Shown: in pieces, positions 9,437 through 21,800 of the stretch | How positions within the stretch are numbered: position 1 is the first letter of the stretch | Layout of the letters: every line of letters begins with the position of its first letter | Origin: Strigomonas culicis | Lineage: Eukaryota > Euglenozoa > Kinetoplastea > Trypanosomatida > Trypanosomatidae | Assembly (NCBI GenBank): GCA_000482145.1 | Contig: AUXH01000135.1 | Coordinates: forward strand, 1-36,416 | Direction: 5' to 3' | DNA length: 36,416 nt | Program-made: the position numbers and the translations under genes | The notes under the pieces: generated by a model | What the model saw: the letters and a program-made list of their open reading frames with translations, nothing else | Told to the model about the DNA's origin: nothing | Databases searched by the model: none

Positions 9437-10202
9437 AATGATTCGAGATACGTGTATTACTACTATTATTATTATGTGGGAACTCTTACAACAGATTTGG
9501 CAAAAAGAGAGATGTAGAGATGTAGAAAGAAAAGGAGATACAAAGCATTCGTAATAACATCACTACTACAAACAGAAAGAGAGAAAGAAAAAGATATTAG
9601 ACTGTGAAAAGGAAATATAATTGAGATATTGCTCCCTAAAAGAGGTAACAGTAAAAAGTGAACAATATACGAGCAAAAGCGTTTTTTGATGCCGAACAGA
9701 ACAGAGTATTTATACATTTAAGAAAAAAAAAAGAAAAAAGAAAAAAAAAGAAGTTATATTGATACAAGCATTTATCCGTATTTACTACAAAGCAAGAAAA
9801 ACGATTAAGTACACGGGTAAGTTCAATGTAGACTACTTCCCTCCCCCCCTTTTGTAACAAGGAAATAATTGTGAACAGTAAAGTCGACACGAAACGTTTC
9901 TTCTTCTTAGAAACACACACACAAAAAAAAAGCCATAAACGGACACGAAATGGTACAAAGGACTGAAAAGGAATAAAGAGTAGAAATCAAACACAAATAT
10001 AGTAATGTATTGTATAGGGAGTGATAAAGAATACAAATACGTTTTCAATTCACTTGCGTGTTCGTTTCATTTAGTTTAAACAATAGTGACGATTCTTCTC
10101 GACCAACAACAATAATAGATGTTTTGCTCTAATATACATCAAAGGTGGAGTGGGAAAAGAAACAGATGCGAGTGAGGCTGACGATCGTCTTCTCGTGTCT
10201 TC
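9437..10202 (-). other. Spacer, about 770 bases, no gene seen
   Basis: Low-complexity, A-rich on the plus strand, with a polypurine run at about 9722-9752 and C/T tracts on the coding strand. Open frames here translate to Phe/Leu/Ser-rich strings typical of pyrimidine tracts. It probably holds the long 3' UTR of the downstream cyclase and the leader of the small membrane protein gene. Confidence 0.55.
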
Positions 10203-12137
10203 TCAATGCATATTGGAAGGCGTGTGAGTAATTTTATCGGTGAACACACGACCGGACAAACACTTTGGAACAATTGACAGCAACTCCACGGCTTCGCCTA
10301 TACCTTTGAGCGTTGCGAGTCCTAAATCTGTCACACTGATAAATTCACCAATACCCTTATCGTCCAGCTTCTTCGAAGGAGAAGGGATGATCAAGCTACG
10401 AAAAAAGCCTTCACACTTCTCGTTATGGAACGCAGGTTCGGCTTTGAGCGCTTCAAACGAATGGCGGGAAAGCAGAATTTGACCGCCGCACGCTGCGGCC
10501 TCAATACGAGCGCAGCGGTTCACACTGGGCCCGTAGTAATCATAGCGACGGTGAATCGTATCATAGGTCGCGGTGGCATCTAGGCAGTACTCCATGCCGA
10601 CACGTACACGGAGCGTGCGACTGTCCCAGGACGAGGGATCGCCGCGGCCCTCGGTGTTATCCATCATTTCAAAGCCGGGCGCTATAGGTGCCATGCGCAT
10701 CAGCTCCAGCTGAATCGCAAGTGCAATCTTCAAACACACAAGCATTTCTTTTGCGGTAATGATGAAAGAGTCGCCTACCGTCTTTACCTCGTAGGCGCCG
10801 TACTCGGCGATGAGACTGCGAATGAGGCGATGGTGCTGCTTCACGGCGACACCCATGGCACGTGAGTTCTTTTGCCACAGGTTCGTACTTGCCTCGATAT
10901 CGGTAAACATGATACAAAAGTGGGTGTTCGTTGAGGGCGCACGCTTGTTTTCCATACTATTCATGCCATTGATCATGCCAACCGTAATACCGTCCACCAT
11001 GTACCGAAAGGCCTCCAGGAAGCGGGACTCCATCGCAACATTCCACTCCTTTTCTAAGAAGTAGCGACACGCGTACAAGAAAGGTTCAGTGAAGGAGATC
11101 AGATTCTCCACCGTCACGTTGTACGCCACGTGCCGGGCGCCCAGTTCTAGCATGTACTCGTCCGAACGCGCCTTGTCGCCTAAGTTCGACACAATGTCTA
11201 CGTAGGACTGAAAGACGCGGTTAGCCGCGCGCAAGTCTTTGAGCGCGTCGAAGTTGGACAAGTCACCGTACATCTCCATGGCTTTGGCGTACATGATGCC
11301 AACAAACTGGTGTCGAGCGTCACACTTCTTCGAGCGGGAAATGATAAGAGCAAAGTCTTCTTGCAGCTGCTTGAGCTTTGCCGCCTTGTATACAGCCGCG
11401 TAGCGCTCTCCCTCAGGCCCTTTGTTACCCTGGTCCAAGTTCTCGAGGAGCATACGCCAGAATCTTTGGAGCTCTTCCATCGAGTTATCCAGTGTTTTCT
11501 TGTCTAGAAACTCCGGAAGGATGGTAAAAAAAGCGTTCTGCATATCCGTAAAGTTCTCACTCGCAACCCCGTAGCTGCGGTGCCGTGCACCAGACTTGAT
11601 AAATATTTCGGCAGCCTGTTCCGGTTTGTCGTACATATACACGGCTGTACCAAGCATCCGCACCATAGTTTTTGCCTGCTCCTTCAAATCCACACCGTAG
11701 AAGTAAACGCGCATGTACGGATTGCGTTTCATCAGGCTCTCGTACATGCGATTGCCGAAGTCTTCGAGGGAGTTGTTCTTTTCTAGTATCCTCCACACCT
11801 CCTGAATCGTCCCTAGAGAACGCTTCTTCACTACCTCCATAAAGTTGCCGAGTTCGCGTGAGAGAAGAACCAAATCCTCCATCTGCACCTCAGAGACCTC
11901 TGTTTCGCCGTTCTTCAGCCGCTCGTGAAGAACGTTGATGGCATCGGAGAGCACCTTGTGAAAGTCTGTCTCCTGTTCACTACTCACAGTCTCTGTCACG
12001 GGAAGCTCATGATGATCCACATCGCTGTTTGGATCCATAGTCACGGAGTCATTCATAGCATCTAACTTGGCATCACCCAATTGCGTCTGGTTGTTTATGG
12101 AGGTAATAAACTCCCCTGTGGAAATTCCTGCACCCAT
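10203..12137 (-). CDS. Double-globin-coupled adenylate cyclase (HemAC-like), copy 1
   Basis: A 644-residue protein. Two globin-like domains sit in tandem at about residues 105-240 and 262-385; each has a GARH..Y motif whose histidine (H186, H336) is the expected proximal heme ligand. A class III cyclase domain follows at about 403-625. It has both metal-binding aspartates (D413 in FTDIE, D456 in VGDSF), the adenine-selecting pair K452 and D533, and the transition-state residues N540 and R544, so it should be an active adenylate cyclase. The Leishmania oxygen sensor HemAC, described as having globin-A and globin-B domains, is the closest known protein. There is no membrane span, but the N-terminus MGAGIS fits the N-myristoylation pattern (Gly2, Ser6), suggesting membrane attachment. 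A paralog lies directly upstream. Confidence 0.9.
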   Translation of the reverse strand: MGAGISTGEFITSINNQTQLGDAKLDAMNDSVTMDPNSDVDHHELPVTETVSSEQETDFHKVLSDAINVLHERLKNGETEVSEVQMEDLVLLSRELGNFMEVVKKRSLGTIQEVWRILEKNNSLEDFGNRMYESLMKRNPYMRVYFYGVDLKEQAKTMVRMLGTAVYMYDKPEQAAEIFIKSGARHRSYGVASENFTDMQNAFFTILPEFLDKKTLDNSMEELQRFWRMLLENLDQGNKGPEGERYAAVYKAAKLKQLQEDFALIISRSKKCDARHQFVGIMYAKAMEMYGDLSNFDALKDLRAANRVFQSYVDIVSNLGDKARSDEYMLELGARHVAYNVTVENLISFTEPFLYACRYFLEKEWNVAMESRFLEAFRYMVDGITVGMINGMNSMENKRAPSTNTHFCIMFTDIEASTNLWQKNSRAMGVAVKQHHRLIRSLIAEYGAYEVKTVGDSFIITAKEMLVCLKIALAIQLELMRMAPIAPGFEMMDNTEGRGDPSSWDSRTLRVRVGMEYCLDATATYDTIHRRYDYYGPSVNRCARIEAAACGGQILLSRHSFEALKAEPAFHNEKCEGFFRSLIIPSPSKKLDDKGIGEFISVTDLGLATLKGIGEAVELLSIVPKCLSGRVFTDKITHTPSNMH

Positions 12138-13219
12138 AAAGCTATATGAAACGAATCAAACTAGCAAAAAAAAAAAAAGAGTCCGGTCCGTTTACAACCG
12201 AAATGAACCCAATAAAAAAAGATCAAAAAAAAAAAAGAAGAATGAAAGAGTGAAGAGGTGAATAATAAACTAATAATAAGGGAAGCAAAAAACTAAAATA
12301 GTAACGAGCGAAGAATAAAAATAAAAAATAAATAAATAAAAACGAGAAGATGAGAATTGAGAAAGAAAAGAGGCAAGTTCAGTTTTTTTCCCTCATGTAG
12401 AAAAACAACGCAACACAGTAGGTGAAATGTAAATACATATATATATGTATATCATTACAGAGTTCGGATCGACACAGATCATACATCGAACCATTTTTTT
12501 TTACGCTTTTGTGCGAGCACTTTATATGAAATCAAAAGGTGAAAAAAAAGAAAGATAATAATTAATAATAGTAATAATAATAACAATAATAAGCGAATAA
12601 TAATGAAAAAAAAAACACTTTTTGATTACAGGTATGTACGAGAACAATATATTTCACAGCCAACAAGATTGTTGTAATTGAATGTGTATATAAATATCCT
12701 TAAAACGTCTTGTTATTATTGATATAAGATCTCGCAACACGAAAAAATTCTCTCGATTTGTGTGAGAGTGTGGACTGGTGGAGATACGGAAACAGATTAA
12801 ACGCACGAAACGGAAAGAGACAACAAAAGAATCTAAAAAGAAAAGGAATAACACGCTCATTCAAATTGTACTTGCTTTTTTGTTTTGTTATCGTTTTTCC
12901 TCAAGTATATTCTATACCAATATACCCAGTTACGGCATTTAGATTCGCTTTACATTTCAAAGAAAAAAGCAAAGAAAAAAAAAGTGCGTAAAAACAAAAC
13001 CCGAAAAGCATGAACGAAAACAAAAAAAAAATACTTCCAAAAACAGAAGTAAGAAAAAAAAACTAGAAACACGAACAAAAAGAAACGAAAAATAAGTGTG
13101 TTAACGAAGCACTTTTACTCACAATGAGAGAGAGAGAGAGAAAAAAAAATGAAAAAAGAGAATCAAAATCAACATCAACACCATCAAAAGAAGTAGTATT
13201 AATAAAAAATAAACAAGAA
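12138..13219 (-). other. Long spacer between the two cyclase genes
   Basis: About 1.08 kb, the longest gene-free stretch within the coding block. It is very AT-rich, with many A-runs, AAT-type triplets (12556-12604) and an 18-base palindrome at 12433-12450 (ATACATATA and its complement). A GA run at about 13124-13140 reads as CT repeats on the coding strand. It probably comprises the 3' UTR of copy 2 and the leader region of copy 1. No RNA gene or coding region seen. Confidence 0.5.
12161..12178 (-). promoter_or_regulatory. T-tract and trans-splice acceptor of cyclase copy 1
   Basis: On the minus strand a T12 run (plus 12167-12178 region) is followed at once by GCTAG, with the AG at 12162-12161. 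The predicted 5' UTR is about 23 bases to the ATG at 12137. The tight fit supports that start and hence the Gly2 N-terminus. Confidence 0.6.
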
Positions 13220-15199
13220 TCAGTCCTTTTCCGTCAATGACGTTTTATCAATAAACTGCCGGCCAGATAGGCAGCTAGGAACCATCGACACTAACTGAAC
13301 ACTATGACCAATACCCTTCAGCGAAACAACACCAGCATCACTTACTGAAACGAAATGATTCAATCCCAGATTATCGTGAATTGGGGATGTCGTTAGTATT
13401 TCAAGGCCACGGAAGTAGGGATCACACACTTCGCTGCGAAAGTCGGGTATTGCCTTCAGCGCCTCAAAGGACTGACGGGAAAGCAAAATCTGACCGCCAC
13501 ACGCTGCCGACTCAATGCGGGCGCAACGGTTCACACTGGGCCCGTAGTAGTCATAGCGTTCGTGAACAGTGTCATACGTCGCAGTAGCCTCTGTGCAGTG
13601 CTCCAGGCCGATGCTGACGCGAAGCGTGCGACTGTCCCAGCACGAGGCATCGCCGCGGCCTTCCGTATTCTCCAACATCTCAAAGTGTGGGGCTATAGGT
13701 GCCATGCGCATAAGTTCTAACTGAATCGCAAGTGCAATTTTCACGCCAACAAAAATGTCCTTCGCAGCAATAATGAAAGAATCACCGACTGTCTTAACTT
13801 CATATGCTTCGTACTTTTTGATCAAACTGCGAATCAAGCGATTATGCTGCTTCACGGCGATGCCCATCGCCTGTGGGTTCTTCTGCCAGAGCTTTGAGCT
13901 GCCTTCGATATCTGTGAAGATGAGACAAAACGTCGAATTACCGCTCTGTTCGGTACTCTCAGTGGAAATGGCATCATTATTGTGGTAAATGTTCTGCATA
14001 CCCGGGCCAACGCCGTCAACGATAAACCGGAATGCCCACAGAAAACGGGACTCCATCGCCACGTTCCATTCATCCTCCATAAAGTGTCGGCATGCGAAGA
14101 GGAACGGCTCGGTGAAGGAGACGAAGTTGTCATACGAGACGTTATACAGGAGATGGCGCGCACCCAAGTCACACATGTATTCAGCCACTTTTTCCTTGTC
14201 CAACATATTCATAAATATTTGGCAGAAGGAGCCAAACACGGAGTTGGCGGCGCGCAGATCCTTCAAGGCATCGAACTTGGAGAAATCACCGAACATCTCG
14301 ATTGCCTTCGCATACATGATGCCTACAAACTGATGACGGGTGTCGCATTTGCTCTGACGATCCATGATAATGCGGAAATCACTTTGGATCTGTTCGGCAT
14401 TGCGAATCTCGTACATCTGCCCGTAGCTGTCACCCTCCTTGCTCTCACAGCCGCGGCTGAGCAGATCCAACACAACGGCCCAGAAATCCTTCCAGTACTC
14501 CTCCGAGGCCTCAAAAACATCGAGTCCCACAAACTTTGGGAAGACCTTGAAAAAGGCCACCTCCATTTCCCTGAAGACGGAAGGTGTGACACCGTATCCT
14601 CGATGACGTGCACCTGCACGAGTAATAAACTCCACAGTTCTAACCGGATTGTTGTAAGAGTGCACAGCAGTGCCCAACATGCGCACAATGGTCTTACTCT
14701 GTTCGTCTAGATCAACGCCGTAGAAGTACACACGAAGGCGTGGGTTCTTTGTCAGCAACTGATCATATAACTGCTGGCCGAAACGATCCACCATGCCTTC
14801 CTTTTCGAGAATGTTCCATGTGGCCTCCACCGTGTACTGACTGTGTTTCATGACGGATTTGAAATTCTCCATCTCGCGTGTAAGCTGCATCAGATTCTCC
14901 AGTTCTTCCTTAGTGAGCTCTTTGCGGTTCTTCTGGCGAAGGCGCAGCTGTTCGGCAACATAGTTGATCGTGTCGCCGAACTCAATCTGGCCCGTCTCGC
15001 TCTTCACTCGCTCCAATGGGAGTTGGGATTCCTCAGCTGGTGCAATAGATCCCTGTTTCTCCGTCTCATGGGACTGATTATCACGTACATAGCTTTCCTC
15101 TACCGTTGTTGCGTCCGGCGTCTCGCATACGTACGGATTACCAGATACTGGCTTTTCGTTCGTACGTGTACGTTTTTCTCTCGAAGCACCGGTTCCCAT
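13220..15199 (-). CDS. Double-globin-coupled adenylate cyclase (HemAC-like), copy 2
   Basis: A 659-residue tandem paralog with the same plan as its neighbour: globin domains at about residues 120-250 and 275-398 (proximal His candidates H199 and H349), then a cyclase domain at 420-640. The catalytic set is complete: D430, D473, K469, D550, N557 and R561. The core is nearly identical to copy 1 over motifs such as DYYGPSVNRCARIE and QLELMRMAPIAP, while the first 100 residues and the extreme C-terminus diverge. The N-terminus MGTGAS again fits N-myristoylation (Gly2, Ser6). Both copies are intact, so neither is a pseudogene. Heme-based gas sensing controlling cAMP is inferred from the family. 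Different N-termini and linkers suggest the copies may differ in site or regulation. Confidence 0.9.
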   Translation of the reverse strand: MGTGASREKRTRTNEKPVSGNPYVCETPDATTVEESYVRDNQSHETEKQGSIAPAEESQLPLERVKSETGQIEFGDTINYVAEQLRLRQKNRKELTKEELENLMQLTREMENFKSVMKHSQYTVEATWNILEKEGMVDRFGQQLYDQLLTKNPRLRVYFYGVDLDEQSKTIVRMLGTAVHSYNNPVRTVEFITRAGARHRGYGVTPSVFREMEVAFFKVFPKFVGLDVFEASEEYWKDFWAVVLDLLSRGCESKEGDSYGQMYEIRNAEQIQSDFRIIMDRQSKCDTRHQFVGIMYAKAIEMFGDFSKFDALKDLRAANSVFGSFCQIFMNMLDKEKVAEYMCDLGARHLLYNVSYDNFVSFTEPFLFACRHFMEDEWNVAMESRFLWAFRFIVDGVGPGMQNIYHNNDAISTESTEQSGNSTFCLIFTDIEGSSKLWQKNPQAMGIAVKQHNRLIRSLIKKYEAYEVKTVGDSFIIAAKDIFVGVKIALAIQLELMRMAPIAPHFEMLENTEGRGDASCWDSRTLRVSIGLEHCTEATATYDTVHERYDYYGPSVNRCARIESAACGGQILLSRQSFEALKAIPDFRSEVCDPYFRGLEILTTSPIHDNLGLNHFVSVSDAGVVSLKGIGHSVQLVSMVPSCLSGRQFIDKTSLTEKD

Positions 15200-15845
15200 C
15201 TGTTGTTAACCGATTAATTAGAGCAAAAAATGAAAAAAGAACCGGAACAAGTTACAAGTGCCTCAAGTAAAAAAAAGGGGGAAAAATGATACAAAAAAAA
15301 AAACTGAATAAAGAAAAAGTAGACAAAAAAAAAGAAAAACAATAAGAACGTCTCAGAAGTGACAACAAACAAAAAAAAAAAACAGCTAACTAAAAAAAAA
15401 AAAAAACTGAATTACTAAAAAAAAAGAAAAAAGAATGGGGAGGAATAAGGCAACAATGTGAATAATAAAGAGATTCAAAACAAATAGTAACTATATAAGA
15501 AAAAAGATGGAAGTCAGTGCATGACATCACGTTACTTGGAGTAAATGAAAAAAAACGGTCAAAATTCACAATAAAAATGACAATAAAATGAACAAAAAAA
15601 AAAGCAAAGTCTATGCATATAATAGTATGTACTCTACAAGTCTAACACTATATATAACTCAATGTATAAAAGCGTTTACAGCTGCTGAATTACAGGAAAA
15701 TGAAAAAAAAAGCAACTCTTTCTATCAAAATGCAGCATTGTGTTGAGTTCCTTCGGACTGCATACCCTTTGCATTATTATCCTTTATTTGTGCTTAGTGG
15801 TAATGCTGGAGTTTCTTATCGGAGTACGATATATCAATCCAATCA
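15200..15845 (-). other. Spacer between the channel gene and cyclase copy 2
   Basis: Dense A-runs on the plus strand (for example 15269-15303, 15370-15408) giving many T-tracts on the coding strand. Two candidate acceptors for cyclase copy 2 are visible: an AG at about 15262-15261 after a good C/T tract, and an AG at 15201-15200 directly abutting the ATG. No other gene seen. Confidence 0.5.
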
Positions 15846-18800
15846 TCAAGAGAAACTAACGCGATAGCCTTTTCCTTCTTTTTTTTGCTTGTGGGAAGGT
15901 ACTTCTGGCCGCGCAGTTGTGCTCGGATTCAGGACATCATAGTGCCCACGGAGTCGGTTAAGAATATCAAAGTGTCCCGTGTCAGGGTTAAATACCTCTT
16001 GCTGGAAACTGATTGCTTCCTTGAAAGATTCGTGTGTTCTAAACGCCACGTTGTTCGTGATGCGTATCTTTCTGAAGCTGCGGCGGAGCGCCACAATTGA
16101 CATGCGCTCCAAAAAGGTCCTAGAGCAATCTGCGTCGAATCTCTTTTCCTCACGATACATGCGCCACAACGACTGAAGGAGCGTTGCTCCGCGCATCTTC
16201 TGCACAACCGAGAAAAAGTCCAGCCACAGCTTCGTCCCCACTGACGAGTCAGCGGGAAACTCGAACTCGAGCAACAGAATGGCCTGCACCAGCCGCAATG
16301 GCTGAACGAAACGCTTGTCGTGCGTGCTCACGCTGCGAGAGGGCATCAGAGGATTCCGCTTATCCCCTTCCGCATCGGGGAACACCGGCAGCTTATCAAA
16401 CGTAAGGTCTACGGGGCCGCCACTGCAATAGCACTCCCACATGTCCATGTACTCTTTTACTCTCGACTGGCGCTTTTCACTAATGGGCAAGTACAGAAGC
16501 AGCTGCTCCAGCACATACATAAACCGCCGTTGATGGCTCGGCCGGCAGATGCAGAGCTCTTCGAGGAGATGCGGTAGTGCCCAGGAGGGGATGCCTTTCT
16601 GTGTAAATATGCGATTGAACTTTCGACGCTGCAGCTTCCTGCGAAAGGCAGGCCGCATGTCGTCGTGTCTTGACATGCCTTCCTTCAAGATAGCATTAAT
16701 GCCACCACTCAGCGTATTGTATAACAGTGTCGTTTTACTAGGGAGTCGCGAAAGAAACAATGTACTTAAGGGAACCAGCAGCGTGGCAATCCCAATCCCC
16801 AGAATGGTGCTCATGAACACCTTTCCCAGCGTTCCCAGTATAAACACAAGGTGACTGCACTCGTAGGTAGACGACACGTACACAAAAAACGTACTTTCCT
16901 GAAGCATCTGCTCCACCACAGCCGTTTGATTCGTCTGTGTCCAACGGCCCTCAAAATGCGTCGGCGTCGCTGATGTAAAGGTTTGGCGCAGTAAAGCGTC
17001 AAATGCGGCACGCCACAACGCCAGCGAAGGACGCGCGCCAGTTGGTTGGGCGGCGACGTCTGCTAGTGCACTTGCGGCCCCGACAAAGTAGACAATGAAA
17101 ACGACCCCTGCGCTCAAGAAAAGAGACGAAAAACGCAAGATGAACAAAATGTACTGTCGCGGTAAAAGGCGGAGAAGAAACACAAAACGAAGGGTAATGA
17201 AGAACGTGGCGTACTGGTCTGGCGATATAATGCAGTGATCCGCCTCGGCCAGCAAGGTGGCGGCGAGAGAGACGGCAACGCCGTAATAGACCGCCTGGAT
17301 AATCTCCGCAACAAGAAGAAAAGAGTCTCCAAAAAGGACCTGCTTGTAAAAGAAATCACCCTGTGCAAATTCCCACCCGGACCACGTACGCCCACAGCGG
17401 TGAATCGCATAAGAGACGCCAATAAACGACTCAATGAGTCCAATAACGCAAAACGAGACTTCAAATCCGAAGAAGAGATTCAGATCACTTGATGTGGTAG
17501 TAGTGGAGGGACTGAAGACACACCCAAACATTAAGCTTAGCACCAGTACCGCATTGCCGACATAGCGACAGTAGTGGACCTTCAGTTTGAAATCGGCCAT
17601 CGTAATCGGGTCCTCAAAGTAGGGAATCATGCCAATCGTGAGCGTCTTCGAGTCACACAAGTTAGCGCCGGTAAGAAACAAGAAGGACAAAAACGACGAT
17701 ATGCAAATGCACGGCATAAGCCAGTAACTGAGTATAGAGTAGTAAATGTATGCGTCTTCACTGAAGTAGTACGCAAAAAGGTCAGCCGTATCCTGCATGT
17801 TGGGGCGGCTTGCGTATCGCCTCGAGTTAGCAATCAGTCTTTCCGGATAGGTCAAGTTGGCGAGCACGGTGACATTTGTGGTAGAAGTAGTCCGATTGCT
17901 CGATGCTACATACTTCTGGTTACGCACCAGGATAATCTGGGCGCGCAGCAGCTCAGCAAAGTAGGCAGCGGCACCTATCACCAAAATCGGGAACACCACT
18001 TTCAGTGCTGAATTCGTATATAGGTAAACGAAATGACGCACACGGCGAAAGGGAAAAGATTGCAGTTGGGCCAAGCGGCACAGCGAAATGAACCGCAGCG
18101 CATAGTACTCCTTCGCCACGTTGGTTGTGTCAGAAGAGCTGATGGCAAGCATGATCAACACTGAGGCGAGCAAAAAACCACATGAGATGATCGTAATGAT
18201 AATCGTCAAATCTCGCGGTGCCGCAATGGCGGATAACAAAATGCTCAGAATGTGAATAACAGTCGAAACAGTCGTGATGGTTTGCCCACGATGATGTGCA
18301 CTCGATACGACGAACAGAAATGCAACAGAAACAAGTGTCAAAAAACTGTTGGCATAGTGGATCCAGTGGTGATGCAACACAGCCCGGAGCGGATCCAGAC
18401 GCGATATTCTGTTCTGCCGATCAAACGCTTCATTTTCCTCAAACGTGGAGAACTCGCCTTTGCAAATGATCTCATGGAGTTGGTTCGGCATTTCACCCCC
18501 CTTGCGCTGCAGCACAGGGTCTACAAAGGTCACTTGCGGAAACGCGAAGCTGGAAAAGGAGTCCGTGTCTTCCACAAGCGGAATCGTGAAAATGTCACGT
18601 CTTCGATACAAGTCGCACACCCACAGCTTCATCTTCACCACAACTTTGGTTGGAACCCCAGCGCTCAGCCCCCAGCGGCGGTACCAATCATTACCCTCTA
18701 GGTAACTCTCCACGTAGTTGAGCACGTCCTTGTGTAAGCTCTGCACAACGAGACGCAGAAACCGTCCAATGAAGTTGGAGAGTTGCAACAAGGGATGAAG

Positions 18801-21800
18801 CGCAAAAGAGGCGGTAAAAGGAATGAAGAAGATCTGGAAGCTTATCACTAAAACAGCCAAAAGTGCTGCTTCATGTGAGCAGTCGATGTGCTGCTGTGTC
18901 CACGCCGGAAGCACCAGTTCACGAAGCGAGACCGACAAGCAGTTCGAGACACTGGAGCACATGGTAGACTTGGCAGGGTGTTCGTCACGGAACTGCAGCG
19001 CCGCCACAAACGCAATCATCCACATCGTCACCAGTCCGATAAGGCAGTACATGACGCCCCAGCGCACCATGCCTGGAACGATGAACACGGTTGACCATCC
19101 TTCGCACAAGCGAAGACACCGCAATGCCGCAAAAGGGACAGCGTAGGGTATGAAGCCGACTAGAGAGCAATAGAGACGAATCAGAAGCCTGATATAGCGT
19201 GAAAAAATAAAGTCCAGCTTCAGGAAGTAGAGAGACAGTATCAGCTCAACTGCAAATACAGCACTGAACGCCGCCTCCATGGGAAATAGGTTTGGCCGCG
19301 CAGCAGCCATCACAAGAACCATCACTAAGAAAACGGTTGTCTCTCGACTGTAAACTGGCCCGGCCCACTGCCGCTGGAAAAAGCGCTCTGCCTTCCCTTT
19401 CCGCTCCACCCTTCCGAGTGCCGCCTCGATCACCTCAATGTCGTATGTTCCTCTCGTGCGTGGATCTTCGTTTCGACAGTCCCACTTGCCCGAAACCTGA
19501 ACCTGCAGCTTCTGACGCAAACGCTGCGAGATGTCATAGTTCTCGTTCCCCTGTGCAACCGAGTCCTGCACGCGCCGCACAAATCGCTGGACCGTTTGGT
19601 TCGTGTTGTGATCATAGTGAGAGGCATCGACGGCCTCCTTTGCGGCACGCACATCGGCCTCCCACATGACACCGTCCAGCTGCTGACCCAGTGCTTTGAT
19701 GTTTGCTGCACGATGTGCATCCAGTAACTCCACCTTATCCGCGTTGCGGAAGCGATGCTTGTTCGACTTGAGCTTCGTTTCATCGCTAATATCGTAGTGA
19801 TTGCGTATTGCTTTGTGCGTTCCGAGTACAAGAGCCGAAAAGGTATAGATCAAAATAGTGGCATTGGCAATAATCAGTTGTACAATCGGAACTCGTTCGG
19901 TGATGAGTGTCACGCCGTTTGCCGTCGTGAAACGCGTGCTGTATGTGGACATGTGAAAAAGTGGTATGTCATTGTCGCTTCCACTGTAGTTAAACCCTTC
20001 AATGTGCCTAAGGGCGTACTGGGGGCTCAAGCTGCTCCATAGGTAGAGAAATACCATGCCCCAATTGCCCTTCTCGGACACTAAAAGACCGTTCCGTTGA
20101 CTGCCACGCACAGCAGACCCGATGCCCGCCATGGCGAATGGAAGCAGCATGAAGAGGTAGAAGGCCGAGTATTCAATCGCACGGCAGTACGTCCGCGTGC
20201 CTGAGTGTTTTGGTATAAACGCTCGAACCACATATGGAACCTTGAGAATCAAGAGCGTGATGACAATACTACCACCGTAGGACTTTGTCGCCGCACACGC
20301 GAGGGCAGTAACAGCGATGCAGAGATCGATCAGTCTCCAGAAGAGGCTTGGCGGTAAGCACAAAGCGATACCCACCTGTACACAGATGAAGGCTATATCA
20401 ACGGTGTTGTGTTTATCCGTGGCAGGTGTGCGAGGCACACAACCCATGTATATGAGTAGAGCAAGGCTTATCACCAGCTGGGCAAGCAGCAGGTATTTCT
20501 CATAGTGGAGGGAAAGAGCCTTCCATTTCTCAAAACGGGATACCTTCATCACCTGCGACGGTCCGCGTCGCCGCTTTTGAAAAACAATGCGCCTAAATTC
20601 GCTGCTAAAGTTCTCACGCCAGACAAGCTGGGTCAGCGATGTCGTGATAGACGCGATGCGATCCTTTTGAACCTTCTCCGTTCCTTCCAAGATGAAAAGC
20701 CGTCTTGCTTTAAAAAAATAGAATCTCTGCAATTCCCTGGATACTATATCAATAGCGGCACGCCGTATCGCCACCACTCGCGCGTGCTTCTTCCATTGGC
20801 GCTGAATTCGTGCAGCGGCTTCTTTGATATGCAGAAACTGTTTACGCTGTGCAAAGCATCTAAAACGTGATTGGATTACAATGGCGCTTTTTACTTGCTG
20901 TTCCAAAAGTTCGCGCTCAACCCTCTGTTGTTCAAGCAGCTCCTTCTCACGCTTTCGCCGCAAGTGGCACAAGTAAGCCGCCTCTATTGCCAGTACCGCT
21001 TCCTGCTGTCTTTCTTCTTGCTCCCTGATGGCCGCCTCCTTGATCGCATCAATCACCATCTTCTCCTCCATGGCCCTCTGCGCCGCTGCAGCAGACTCTC
21101 GTGCAAGGCGCAGAATCTCGTTTTGCATAACATGCGATGCGCGCCTAGATGCGTAGCCACGGCTAATGCGCTGAATGAGGCAGGCGCATGCTCGCCTCTT
21201 AATCATCTCCAAAACACTGCGCCAATCGCTAGCAAACTTCAGTTGTATACGAGATCGCTTCTCCTCTTCATCTGCGATACGTTCCTCGCGTAAACTTTGC
21301 TCCTTATCACGGACTTTGGCTAACAATTTGCTCATCCTTTTAAAGAACTTGAATTCCACTTCCTCTTGTACACTAATTTTTCGCATTGCCTTAGACTCCT
21401 TCATGCAAATTCTATCTCTCGCTATCGCCTCCTCCGATTCAAGGAGAAAGACTTCACTTTTATGGATGCTCTTGCCCGAAATTGCACCATTTCGCGATAG
21501 CATGCACACCACACTAAACGGTTGATACGACTGTGCAATGTCGTATGGCGTAAAGCAGTATTTGTTAAGCACGTTAAGTGTAGCAGAACCTCCATTTGAT
21601 AAAATCCATTCAAGTACGTTAATTATATCGTTCTCCTCGATATATGTATTCCCCATCAACAGATGCAAAAAAGTATCGCCATTAACGTCGGTACTTGAGC
21701 TAATGCCGTATGTCGAAGCTAATAGCAGTATAGAGGCCATGGAATGCGTACACTGTGCAGAAATGTGTAACGGAGTTTGACCATCCCTGTTTGAACAAAA

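Noticed and set aside
9472..10048. Several short minus-strand frames in the 9.4-10.2 kb spacer
   Set aside because: Composition is Phe/Leu/Ser/Tyr from T- and C-rich tracts; frames overlap one another without any motif.
12433..12450. 18-base AT palindrome between the cyclase genes as a regulatory operator
   Set aside because: Simple ATAT composition makes chance likely; kinetoplastid genes are rarely controlled by such operators.
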